DNA of 64,000 nucleotides from Aquamicrobium sp. (lineage in GTDB: Bacteria; Pseudomonadota; Alphaproteobacteria; Rhizobiales; Rhizobiaceae), in assembly GCF_023954335.1 (NCBI RefSeq), contig NZ_JAMLIE010000002.1, positions 496,001 through 560,000 on the forward strand, given 5' to 3'. Shown in pieces: positions 1 through 7,521 of the stretch (position 1 is the first letter of the stretch; every line of letters begins with the position of its first letter). The notes below the pieces were generated by a model. The model had not been told where the DNA came from. It saw nothing but the letters and a program-made list of their open reading frames with translations, and did not search any database. Made by a program: the position numbers and the translations under genes.

Positions 1-522
1 GCGGCGGGCCTGTTCCCGTGGCGCACCATCGAGCGCAACGTGGCGCTGCCGCTGGAGATCATGGGCTATCCCAGGGCCGAGGTCAGGGAGCGGATCGCCC
101 GCACGCTGTCGCTGGTCAACCTCTCCGGCTTCGAGAAGAAGTTCCCGTGGCAGCTTTCCGGCGGCATGCAGCAGCGCGCCTCGATCGCCCGCGCGCTCGC
201 CTTCGATGCAGACCTTTTGCTGATGGACGAGCCGTTCGGCGCGCTCGACGAGATCGTGCGCGATCATCTGAACGAGCAGCTTCTGGAGCTGTGGGCACGG
301 ACGAAGAAGACGATCTGCTTCGTCACCCACTCGATCCCCGAGGCGGTGTATCTGTCGACCAAGATCGTTGTCATGTCGCCGCGCCCCGGCAGGGTGACGG
401 ACGTGATCCACTCGACCCTGCCGAAGGAGCGGCCGCTCGACATCCGCGAGTCGCCCGAATTCCTCGAGATCGCCGCGCGGGTGCGCGCGGGCCTGCGCGC
501 GGGGCACAGCTATGACGAGTAG
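1..522 (+). CDS. ABC importer ATP-binding subunit, 5' truncated by window edge
   Basis: ATPase of a nitrate/sulfonate/pyrimidine-type ABC importer. The reading frame is open from base 1, so the N-terminus with Walker A lies outside the window. The visible part starts just after the Q-loop (GLFPW) and contains the signature LSGGMQQR, Walker B LLLMDEPFGALD and the switch histidine in FVTHSIPEA. It couples ATP hydrolysis to uptake through the two permeases downstream. A RIME-like repeat separates it from the first permease, but the order ATPase, permease, permease, binding protein argues for one system. The substrate cannot be read from this subunit. Confidence 0.9.
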   Translation, partial: AAGLFPWRTIERNVALPLEIMGYPRAEVRERIARTLSLVNLSGFEKKFPWQLSGGMQQRASIARALAFDADLLLMDEPFGALDEIVRDHLNEQLLELWARTKKTICFVTHSIPEAVYLSTKIVVMSPRPGRVTDVIHSTLPKERPLDIRESPEFLEIAARVRAGLRAGHSYDE

Positions 523-529
523 AGGCCTG

Positions 530-663
530 CGCCGCCCCTCATCCGCCCTTCGGGCACCTTCTCCCCGTGAACGGGGAGAAGGGGAAGCGGCGAGGTTGCG
601 GCCAGTCCTCCTCTCCCCGTTCACGGGGAGAGGATGCCGGCAGGCAGGTGAGGGGCAGCGCCT
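530..663. repeat. RIME-like palindromic intergenic repeat, copy 1
   Basis: Two palindromes with the core CTCCCCGTGAACGGGGAG lie at 559-580 and, in the reversed sense (GTTCAC centre), at 611-632. They are bounded by a CCCTCATCCGCCC-like left arm and a GTGAGGGGC-like right arm. The same arrangement recurs at 53382-53552. This matches the architecture of Rhizobium-specific intergenic mosaic elements (RIME) as I know them. It fills the gap between the ATPase and permease genes and could form strong RNA hairpins inside the operon transcript. Confidence 0.8.
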
Positions 664-681
664 GGCCCGCAGGTACGCGCC

Positions 682-1605
682 ATGAGCGCGCTTGCCGCAC
701 AGGAACCCGCGGCGCGGCCCGGTCTCGTCTCGCGGCTCGCCGCCGGCAACGCGCTGCCGGTGGCGATCGTCGTCGCCGCGATCGTCGCGCTGTGGTACGG
801 CTTTGCCGTCTGGCTCAACATGCCGTGGCAGCTTGGCGTCTACGAGCGGGCGGGGCAGGCGTGGATGTTCGCCGATCTCGTGCGCGACACGCTGGCGCAG
901 GAGCGGCCGGTGCTGCCGAGCCCGCATCAGGTGTTCGCCGAGATGTGGCGCACGACGGTCGAGGTCGCGCCGACCTCGCGGCGCAGCCTCCTCTACCATG
1001 CGTGGATCACGCTGTCGTCGACGCTGCTCGGCTTCGTGCTCGGCACCTTGCTCGGCATCGTGCTCGCCGTGTTCATCGTCCACAACCGGGCGATGGACAA
1101 GTCGGTGATGCCGTGGGTGGTGGCGAGCCAGACCATCCCCATCCTTGCCATCGCGCCGATGATCATCGTGGTGCTCAACGCGGTCGGCCTGACCGGGCTG
1201 CTGCCCAAGGCGCTGATCTCGACCTATCTCTCGTTCTTCCCGGTCGTCGTCGGCATGGTCAAGGGGCTGCGCAGCCCCGAGGTGATCCAGCTCGACCTGA
1301 TGCGCACCTACAATGCCAGCGCCGTCCAGACCTTCTGGAAGCTGCGCTGGCCGAGCGCGATGCCCTATCTGTTCACCTCGCTCAAGGTAGCGGTGGCGAT
1401 CAGCCTCGTCGGCGCCATCGTCGGCGAATTGCCGACCGGCGCGGTGGCTGGCCTTGGCGCGCGCCTGCTCGCCGGCTCCTATTACGGCCAGACGGTGCAG
1501 ATCTGGTCGGCGCTGTTCATGGCCGCGGCGCTGGCCGCCGTCCTCGTCGCCATCGTCGGCGCCGGTCACCGCATGGTGCTGAAGCGCATGGGGATGGCGC
1601 CATGA
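682..1605 (+). CDS. ABC importer permease subunit 1
   Basis: Integral membrane permease of 307 residues, type-I ABC importer fold. Several hydrophobic segments are visible (about residues 22-45, 110-140, 150-180, 185-205, 235-250 and 275-295). The EAA-like coupling loop sits around LMRTYNASAVQTFWKLRWP (residues about 205-225), which docks on the ATPase. It overlaps the second permease by ATGA at 1602-1605, so the two are translationally coupled and probably form a heterodimeric channel. The substrate is unknown. Confidence 0.88.
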   Translation: MSALAAQEPAARPGLVSRLAAGNALPVAIVVAAIVALWYGFAVWLNMPWQLGVYERAGQAWMFADLVRDTLAQERPVLPSPHQVFAEMWRTTVEVAPTSRRSLLYHAWITLSSTLLGFVLGTLLGIVLAVFIVHNRAMDKSVMPWVVASQTIPILAIAPMIIVVLNAVGLTGLLPKALISTYLSFFPVVVGMVKGLRSPEVIQLDLMRTYNASAVQTFWKLRWPSAMPYLFTSLKVAVAISLVGAIVGELPTGAVAGLGARLLAGSYYGQTVQIWSALFMAAALAAVLVAIVGAGHRMVLKRMGMAP

Positions 1606-2459
1606 CGCCGCTCATCCTCGCGCTCCTGTTCTGGGCCATCGCCTGGGCGTTCAACGAATGGCTGGTGCGGTTCGAGCCGCGTTCGTCGACCTTGCGCCGG
1701 CTGATCGGCATCGTGGTGCCGACCGTGTTCGGCATCGCGGTTCTGGCGCTTTGGGAAGGCATCGTGCGCGGCTTCCAGATCCCCTCGGTGCTCTTGCCGC
1801 CTCCGTCGATGATCTGGGCGCGCATCGTCGGCTCGGTGCCGATCCTGTGGGCCGACTTCCAGCAGACGTTCCTGAAGGCGGTGCTGATCGGCTACGTGCT
1901 CGGCTGCGGCTGCGGCTTCCTCGTCGCCATCCTGATCGACCGCTCGCCCTTCCTGCAGCGCGGGCTCTTGCCGCTCGGCAATTTCGTCTCGGCGCTGCCG
2001 ATCATCGGCGTCGCGCCGATCATGGTGATGTGGTTCGGCTTCGACTGGCCGTCCAAGGCGGCGGTGGTCATCATCATGACCTTCTTCCCGATGCTGGTGA
2101 ACACGGTGCAGGGCCTGGCGGCCTCCTCGTCGATCGACCGCGACCTGATGCGCACCTATGCGGCGGGCTACTGGCAGACGCTCATCAAGCTGCGCCTGCC
2201 GGCGGCCGCCCCGTTCATCTTCAACGCGCTGAAGATCAATTCGACGCTGGCGCTGATCGGCGCCATCGTCGCCGAGTTCTTCGGCACGCCCATCGTCGGC
2301 ATGGGCTTCCGCATCTCGACCGAGGTCGGGCGGATGAATGTCGACATGGTCTGGGCGGAGATCGCAGTCGCGGCGGTCGCGGGCTCCGTCTTCTACGGGG
2401 TCGTGTCCCTCGCCGAGAGGGCCGTGACGTTCTGGCATCCGTCTGTCCGTGGTGGATAG
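1602..2459 (+). CDS. ABC importer permease subunit 2
   Basis: Second permease, 285 residues, starting at the ATG that overlaps the stop of the first. It has an N-terminal membrane anchor, about six membrane segments and a coupling loop DLMRTYAAGYWQTLIKLRLP nearly parallel to that of subunit 1. This resemblance suggests the pair arose by duplication. It closely precedes the binding-protein gene (23-base gap). Longer upstream readings in this frame only read through the first permease in another frame and are not real. Confidence 0.88.
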   Translation: MTPLILALLFWAIAWAFNEWLVRFEPRSSTLRRLIGIVVPTVFGIAVLALWEGIVRGFQIPSVLLPPPSMIWARIVGSVPILWADFQQTFLKAVLIGYVLGCGCGFLVAILIDRSPFLQRGLLPLGNFVSALPIIGVAPIMVMWFGFDWPSKAAVVIIMTFFPMLVNTVQGLAASSSIDRDLMRTYAAGYWQTLIKLRLPAAAPFIFNALKINSTLALIGAIVAEFFGTPIVGMGFRISTEVGRMNVDMVWAEIAVAAVAGSVFYGVVSLAERAVTFWHPSVRGG

Positions 2460-2482
2460 GCGCTACCTCAGAGGGTGAAACA

Positions 2483-3475
2483 ATGAAAAAAACAGCAGTT
2501 GCACTTCTCGCCGGCGCGATGTCGCTGGCCGCGTTCCAGGCCCTTGCCGCGGACAAGGTCACGCTCCAGCTCAAATGGGTGACGCAGGCGCAGTTCGCCG
2601 GTTACTACGTCGCCAAGGAAAAGGGCTTCTACGAAGAGGAGAACCTCGACGTCGAGATCAAGCCGGGCGGGCCGGACATCGCCCCGCCGCAGGTGATCGC
2701 CGGCGGCGGCGCCGACGTCATCGTCGAATGGATGCCGGCGGCGCTGGCGACGCGCGAGCGCGGCGTGCCGCTCGTCAACATCGCCCAGCCCTACAAGTCG
2801 TCGGGCATGATGCTGACGTGCCTCAAATCCACCGGCATCACCGGGCCGGAGGACTTCAAGGGCCGGACGCTCGGCGTCTGGTTCTTCGGCAACGAATATC
2901 CGTTCATGAACTGGATGAACAAGCTCGGCATCCCGACGCAGGGCGGGGCCGACGGCGTCAACGTGCTGAAGCAGGGCTTCAACGTCGATCCGCTGCTCCA
3001 GAAGCAGGCCGACTGCATCTCGGTGATGACCTATAACGAGTACTGGCAGGTCATCGACGCCGGCATCAAGGAAGACGAGCTCATCACCTTCAAATACGAG
3101 GACCAGGGCGTCGCGACGCTGGAGGACGGCCTTTGGGTGCTGGAGCAGAACCTCGCCGACGAGGCCTTCGTCGACAAGATGGCTCGCTTCGTCAAGGCGT
3201 CGATGAAGGGCTGGAAATATGCCGAGGAGAACCCGGACGAGGCGGCCGAGATCGTGCTCGAGAACGACGAGACCGGTGCGCAGCAGGAGCATCACCAGAA
3301 GCGCATGGCGCGCGAGGTGGCCAAGCTGACGGCCGGCTCCAACGGCGCGCTCGACCCGGCCGACTACGAGCGCACCGTCGAGACGCTGCTGACCGGCGGC
3401 GACGAGCCGGTGATCGCCAAGAAGCCGGAAGGCGCGTGGACCCACGCCGTCACCGACAAGGCGTTCGGCGGCTGA
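2483..3475 (+). CDS. NMT1/THI5-like periplasmic substrate-binding protein
   Basis: Binding protein of 330 residues with a signal peptide of about 22 residues (cleavage after AFQALA). The mature start VTLQLKWVTQAQFAGYYVAK and the GGG-ADV segment are typical of the NMT1/THI5 (SsuA/ThiY-like) family. These proteins bind thiamine-pyrimidine precursors, riboflavin, nitrate, sulfonates or pyrimidines. I see nothing that fixes the ligand here: no nearby thiamine, riboflavin or pyrimidine genes and no obvious riboswitch. It is the last gene of the transporter operon, followed by a terminator at 3511. Confidence 0.88.
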   Translation: MKKTAVALLAGAMSLAAFQALAADKVTLQLKWVTQAQFAGYYVAKEKGFYEEENLDVEIKPGGPDIAPPQVIAGGGADVIVEWMPAALATRERGVPLVNIAQPYKSSGMMLTCLKSTGITGPEDFKGRTLGVWFFGNEYPFMNWMNKLGIPTQGGADGVNVLKQGFNVDPLLQKQADCISVMTYNEYWQVIDAGIKEDELITFKYEDQGVATLEDGLWVLEQNLADEAFVDKMARFVKASMKGWKYAEENPDEAAEIVLENDETGAQQEHHQKRMAREVAKLTAGSNGALDPADYERTVETLLTGGDEPVIAKKPEGAWTHAVTDKAFGG

Positions 3476-3510
3476 GGCCTCTCCGGCGCATGAAGAACCG
3501 CGAACGGGAA

Positions 3511-3532
3511 GGGGCGGGAGACCGCCCCTTTT
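3511..3532 (+). terminator. Rho-independent terminator of the ABC importer operon
   Basis: A perfect 7-bp G+C stem (GGGGCGG / CCGCCCC) with a GAGA tetraloop is followed by TTTT. It lies 36 bases after the binding-protein stop codon. Confidence 0.85.
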
Positions 3533-3599
3533 CCTTTGAAGGGCAGGGGTCGATCGCGAACGGCCGTGCTTCCTGAATGAAGTTCCCGAAGTATTATTG

Positions 3600-3613
3600 A
3601 CCGACCGGACGGT
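3600..3613. promoter_or_regulatory. 14-bp palindrome upstream of the PaaI-like gene, possible TetR-type (PaaR-like) operator
   Basis: ACCGACCGGACGGT is a palindrome with one mismatch (ACCGACC against GGACGGT), 42 bases before the thioesterase ATG. The ACCGACC-type half site resembles operators of TetR-family regulators that control phenylacetate or acyl-CoA genes in Proteobacteria. That link is from memory and is an inference. No TetR gene is in the window; the nearest regulator is the PaaX-like gene at 4987. Confidence 0.5.
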
Positions 3614-3655
3614 TTATGGTGAGTTCGTGACTTCGCATCTGGGGAGGAGGAAGGC

Positions 3656-4087
3656 ATGGCGCTGTCGCCGGAGGAAATCGCACGCAAGAGCGCGGACGCC
3701 ATGTGGGCGCGCGACGACGCCTCGAAATGGCTGGGGATGAGCCTCGACGAGGTCGGGCCGGGGACGGCGACGCTGTCCTTCACCGTCGAGGCGCACCACA
3801 CCAACGGCCACGACATCTGCCATGGCGGCTACATCTTCACGCTGGCGGATTCGGCCTTCGCCTTCGCCTGCAACTCGCACAACAGGCTGGCGGTGGCCCA
3901 GCACAACACCATCACCTATGTCGCGCCCGGCCGGCTCGGCGACCGGCTGAAGGCCGAGGCGCGCGAGATCGCGCTCTTCGGCCGCTCGGGCCTGTGCGAC
4001 GTGCGCGTCACCGACCAGAACGGCAAGCTGATCGCCGAATTCCGCGGCGCGTCGCGGACGCTCGAAGGCAAGCATTTCGAGGAGTAG
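3656..4087 (+). CDS. paaI: PaaI-family acyl-CoA thioesterase
   Basis: Hotdog-fold thioesterase of 143 residues. The central segment ICHGGYIFTLADSAFAFACN is the PaaI signature, in which the Asp of LADSAF is the catalytic residue and HGG precedes the active-site helix. Family members hydrolyse ring-hydroxylated phenylacetyl-CoA thioesters and release trapped CoA during aerobic phenylacetate breakdown. The strong Shine-Dalgarno GAGGAGGAAGG just before the ATG fixes the start. No other paa structural genes are in the window, so it is an orphan copy, although a PaaX-like regulator lies about 0.9 kb downstream. Confidence 0.85.
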   Translation: MALSPEEIARKSADAMWARDDASKWLGMSLDEVGPGTATLSFTVEAHHTNGHDICHGGYIFTLADSAFAFACNSHNRLAVAQHNTITYVAPGRLGDRLKAEAREIALFGRSGLCDVRVTDQNGKLIAEFRGASRTLEGKHFEE

Positions 4088-4108
4088 TAGCCCCCACAGG
4101 CATGAAAA

Positions 4109-4143
4109 AGCCCGCCGCCTTCCTGTCCGGGAGGCGGCGGGCT
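4109..4143. terminator. Bidirectional terminator between paaI and the TerC gene
   Basis: A 12-bp perfect stem (AGCCCGCCGCCT / AGGCGGCGGGCT) with an 11-base loop. On the minus strand it is followed by TTTTT, and on the plus strand by TGGTTCTT. It lies between two convergent genes, so it can serve both. Confidence 0.8.
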
Positions 4144-4164
4144 TGGTTCTTGCCGAGCCTGTCG

Positions 4165-4818
4165 TCAGGCGGCGGCCACGACCGGCCAGACCTCCAGCGC
4201 GCCGCGATAGATCATTTCCAGCGCGACATAGAGGATGATGACGAGGCCGACATAGGCGATCCAGCGATGCTTCTCGAGCAGCCGGGCGATGAAGCTGGCG
4301 GCGATGCCCATCAGCGCGATGGAAAGCACGAGACCGATGATGAGCACGGTCGGGTGGTCGCGCGCCGCGCCCGCAACCGCCAGCACGTTGTCGAGCGACA
4401 TCGACACGTCGGCGATGATGATCTGGATCGCGGCCTGCTTCAGCGTCTTGCGCGGCGCGCCGTCGGCGACGGCGCCGCTCTTGTCGAGGTCTTCCCCGGC
4501 CAGCGCCTCCTGCGCGGCATGGGCCTCGTGATGCGGCGTGCGCAACTCGCGCCACATCTTCCAGCACACCCACAGAAGCAGGATGCCGCCGACGAGGAGA
4601 AGGCCGATGATGCTGAGAAGCTGGACCGTGATGCTGGCGAAGGCGATGCGCAGAACGGTGGCGGCGATGATGCCGATGAGGATGGCCTTGGCGCGCTGGT
4701 TGGCGGGAAGGCCCGCCGCGGCGAGGCCGATCACCACCGCATTGTCGCCGGCCAGCACCAGATCGATGGCGATCACCTGCAGGAGGGCGGAAAAGCCCTC
4801 GGGCGTGAAAATTTCCAT
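4165..4818 (-). CDS. TerC/YjbE-family integral membrane protein, putative metal transporter
   Basis: Membrane protein of 217 residues with about seven hydrophobic segments. The two diagnostic TerC motifs are present: LVLAGDNAVVIGLA near the N-terminus and IIIADVSMSLDNVLAVAGAA in the middle. The acidic residues in these membrane segments are thought to bind metal, and YjbE-type members are linked to manganese export. A polar loop rich in His, Glu and Asp (about residues 95-120) separates the halves. The upstream leader has a perfect 22-bp palindrome but no yybP-ykoY (Mn2+) riboswitch that I can recognise. Confidence 0.85.
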   Translation of the reverse strand: MEIFTPEGFSALLQVIAIDLVLAGDNAVVIGLAAAGLPANQRAKAILIGIIAATVLRIAFASITVQLLSIIGLLLVGGILLLWVCWKMWRELRTPHHEAHAAQEALAGEDLDKSGAVADGAPRKTLKQAAIQIIIADVSMSLDNVLAVAGAARDHPTVLIIGLVLSIALMGIAASFIARLLEKHRWIAYVGLVIILYVALEMIYRGALEVWPVVAAA

Positions 4819-4841
4819 GTTGTTGTCCCACTCTTATGAAG

Positions 4842-4863
4842 ATGCGGCGTGGCCACGCCGCAT
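4842..4863. repeat. Perfect 22-bp palindrome in the TerC leader
   Basis: The arm ATGCGGCGTGG is followed directly by its reverse complement at 4842-4863. It lies 24 bases upstream of the terC-family ATG on the minus strand and about 120 bases upstream of the divergent PaaX-like gene. It could be a dimeric repressor operator or an RNA hairpin in the leader near the ribosome binding site. Confidence 0.6.
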
Positions 4864-4986
4864 GTCGCCCGGAGCCGGATTTTTTCCGCAGGCGATTTTA
4901 CATGGGAGCAATCCTTCTCCGGTTCAAGACACGGAACGAGAATTTTGCTGTTGCCGGCGCGCCCGTCCGGCTGGCATCAGTCTGCC

Positions 4987-5862
4987 ATGACCAAGGATGC
5001 TGGAATCGCCGCCGTCCTCGACGCGCTGAACGCCCGGGTCCAGGCGCGCGCCCGGCTGCGCGTCTGGTCGCTGGTCGTCACCGTCTTCGGCGACGCCGTC
5101 GCCCCGCGCGGCGGGCGGGTGCCGCTTGTCGTGCTTCAGGAGATCGTCGGACGGCTGGGCGTCGAGGCCGGGGCGGTGCGCACCGCCATGTCGCGGCTTG
5201 CCTCCGACGGCTGGGTCGAGCGGGAGCGGCAGGGGCGCAATTCCTTCTTCAGCCTCGGCCGCCACGGCCGCCACGCCTTCGACCTCGCGACCCGGCGCAT
5301 CTATGCCGGCGGCGCGCCGGGCTGGGACGGGGGCTGGACCGTCGCCGTCGTGCCGCCGGGGACGGTCAATGCGGATACGGCCGAGCTCGAGGCGCTCGGT
5401 TTCGTCAAGGCGGCGCAGGGCGTGTTCCTGAGGCCGGAGACGGCGGGCGCGCCGGATGCCTCGGCCGGGCTTTCGGGCCTGTTCGTGGTGCGCGGCGCCA
5501 GCGCCGAGCACCCGGAGACGCTGCATGCCCTGTGGCCGTCGCAGGAAACCGCCGCCGCCTACCGCGCCTTCGCCGCGGCGTTCTCGCCGCTGCATGCGGC
5601 GCTCGCGGCCGGGGCACGGCCGCTGCCGCTCGACGCCATCGCCGCCCGCACGCTGCTGATCCACGAATGGCGGCGCATCGTCCTGCGCGATCCCGGCCTT
5701 CCCGAAAGGCTCCTGCCGCGCGACTGGCCGGGGGCCGACGCGCGCGAGCTGGCGCACGGCATCTATCGCGCGCTGGCCGGGCCGAGCGAGTCCTGGCTCG
5801 ACGCCGCCGGCCTGCCGCCGCTCACCGACACGGAAGGTTTTTCCCGCCGCTGGGAAGGCTGA
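4987..5862 (+). CDS. PaaX-family transcriptional regulator
   Basis: Regulator of 291 residues. An N-terminal winged-helix region (about residues 20-95, with VRTAMSRLASDGWVERERQG as recognition helix and wing) is followed by the PaaX central and C-terminal domains (PGLPERLLPRDWPG typical). PaaX proteins are GntR-like repressors that sense phenylacetyl-CoA. I chose the ATG giving MTKDAG because homologues begin close to the helix-turn-helix. A longer in-frame ATG at 4849 would translate through the divergent promoter region. Its 3' end lies 9 bases from the convergent ThDP gene. A CoA-thioester ligand would fit the acyl-CoA genes on both sides. Confidence 0.82.
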   Translation: MTKDAGIAAVLDALNARVQARARLRVWSLVVTVFGDAVAPRGGRVPLVVLQEIVGRLGVEAGAVRTAMSRLASDGWVERERQGRNSFFSLGRHGRHAFDLATRRIYAGGAPGWDGGWTVAVVPPGTVNADTAELEALGFVKAAQGVFLRPETAGAPDASAGLSGLFVVRGASAEHPETLHALWPSQETAAAYRAFAAAFSPLHAALAAGARPLPLDAIAARTLLIHEWRRIVLRDPGLPERLLPRDWPGADARELAHGIYRALAGPSESWLDAAGLPPLTDTEGFSRRWEG

Positions 5863-5871
5863 GCTGTTAGG

Positions 5872-7521
5872 TCAGCGCCCCTCGCGGATGTCGGTCAAGG
5901 TGCGCGTCGGCGTGATCGCCTCGGGGTCGAGCTTGACCTCGATAGTGGCGGGCACGCCGCTCGCCCGCGCGCGCTCGAAGGCGGGGGCGAATTCGGCGGT
6001 TTCCGTCACCGTCTCGCCATGGCCGCCATAGGCGCGGGCGAGCGCCGCGAAATCCGGGTTCTTGAGCGTGGTGCCGGAAACGCGGCCGGGATATTCGCGT
6101 TCCTGATGCATGCGGATGGTGCCGTAGATGCCGTTGTTGAGGATGACGACGATGACGGGCAAGCCGTACTGCACTGCGGTGGCGAATTCCTGCCCGTGCA
6201 TCATGAAGTCGCCGTCGCCGGCCCAGACGATGACCTCGCGTTCCGGGAACAGGTGCTTGGCGGCGACGCCTGCCGGCATGCCGTAGCCCATCGAGCCGGA
6301 GGTGGGGGCCGCCTGCGTGTTGAAGCGCCGGTAGCGGTGGTAGCGGTGCATCCAGGTGGCGAAGTTGCCGGCGCCGTTGCAGATGACGACGTCTTCCGGC
6401 AGCACCTTTTCCAGATGCGCCATGATCGGCCCCATCAGCACCTTGCCGGGGCCGGTCGCCGGCGGCGTCGACCATTCGAGAAAGCTCTGGTGCAACTCCT
6501 CGGTGCGGTTCGCCCAGACCGGCGTCTTCCTCGGTGCGGTGGCGGCGAAGGCCGAAGCGAAGGCCGAAGGCGTCGCGTTGATGGCCACGGTGGGGCGATA
6601 GACGCGGCCCAGCTCTTCCGGGTCGGGATAGATGTGGACCAGCTTCTGGTCGGGGTAGGGGCTCTTCAGCAGCGAGTAGTCGGACGACGGCATCTCGCCG
6701 AAACGGCAGCCGACCAGAACCACGAGATCGGCCGCCTTGATATAGGCGCCGAGCTTGGGGTTGACGCCGATGCCGACGTCGCCGGCATAGCTGGAATGGA
6801 GCTGGTCGCACAATGCCTGTCGCCGGAACGAGCAGCCGACGGGCAGCGACCAGCGCTCCAGCGCGCCGCACATCTGCTTGACCGCTTCCTCGGTCCAGCG
6901 CGTGCCGCCGAGGATGACGAAGGGCCGCTCTGCCTTGTCGAGCAGAGCGCAAAGCGCCTCTATTTCCGGTTCGCCGGGGCGTGTCTCGACGGGCGTGTAG
7001 GGCAGCGGCGCGGGCGCCTCGACCTCGTCGGTCAGCATGTCCTCGGGCAGCGAGATCACGACCGGGCCGGGACGGCCGGAGGTGGCGACGGCGAAGGCGC
7101 GGGTGACGAGTTCGGGAACGCGGCGGGCGTCGTCGATCTCGACCACCCATTTGGCGATCGAGCCGTAGAACGCCTTGTAGTCGACCTCCTGGAACGCCTC
7201 GCGCTCCTTGATGCCGCGGCCGATCTGGCCGATGAACAGGATCATCGGGATCGAATCCTGCGCCGCGATGTGGACGCCGGCCGAGGCGTTGGTGGCGCCG
7301 GGCCCGCGGGTGACGAAGCAGATGCCCGGCTTGCCGGCGAGCCGGCCGTAGCAGTCGGCCATCATCGCCGCGCCGCCTTCCTGGCGGCAGACGATGGTCT
7401 CGATCTTCGAATCGTGCAGCGCGTCGAGCACGGCGAGATAGCTTTCGCCCGGCACGCAATAGAGCCTGTCGACGCCGTTGGCTTCAAGCGCGTCGACGAT
7501 GAGTTGTCCGCCGGTTCTCAT
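5872..7521 (-). CDS. Acetolactate synthase-like ThDP-dependent enzyme
   Basis: Protein of 549 residues with the three-domain ThDP enzyme layout: N-terminal pyrimidine-binding domain with catalytic Glu48 (RQEGGAAMMA), central domain, and C-terminal diphosphate-binding domain with the motif GDGDFMMHGQ...NN. It is annotated by similarity to the acetolactate synthase large subunit, but no small regulatory subunit is present. Its start codon overlaps the stop of a family III CoA-transferase by ATGA. That pairing recalls oxalyl-CoA decarboxylase/formyl-CoA transferase and 2-hydroxyacyl-CoA lyase systems. The sequence does not look like classical Oxc, so the substrate is open. Confidence 0.82.
   Translation of the reverse strand: MRTGGQLIVDALEANGVDRLYCVPGESYLAVLDALHDSKIETIVCRQEGGAAMMADCYGRLAGKPGICFVTRGPGATNASAGVHIAAQDSIPMILFIGQIGRGIKEREAFQEVDYKAFYGSIAKWVVEIDDARRVPELVTRAFAVATSGRPGPVVISLPEDMLTDEVEAPAPLPYTPVETRPGEPEIEALCALLDKAERPFVILGGTRWTEEAVKQMCGALERWSLPVGCSFRRQALCDQLHSSYAGDVGIGVNPKLGAYIKAADLVVLVGCRFGEMPSSDYSLLKSPYPDQKLVHIYPDPEELGRVYRPTVAINATPSAFASAFAATAPRKTPVWANRTEELHQSFLEWSTPPATGPGKVLMGPIMAHLEKVLPEDVVICNGAGNFATWMHRYHRYRRFNTQAAPTSGSMGYGMPAGVAAKHLFPEREVIVWAGDGDFMMHGQEFATAVQYGLPVIVVILNNGIYGTIRMHQEREYPGRVSGTTLKNPDFAALARAYGGHGETVTETAEFAPAFERARASGVPATIEVKLDPEAITPTRTLTDIREGR

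Noticed and set aside
4819..4986. Possible yybP-ykoY manganese riboswitch upstream of the TerC gene
   Set aside because: TerC/YjbE genes often carry one, but the conserved loop sequences are not present in the leader; only a palindrome is seen.
5872..7521. Oxalyl-CoA decarboxylase
   Set aside because: The pairing with a CoA-transferase suggested it, but the N-terminal and cofactor regions do not follow the Oxc sequence I know. Kept as acetolactate synthase-like.
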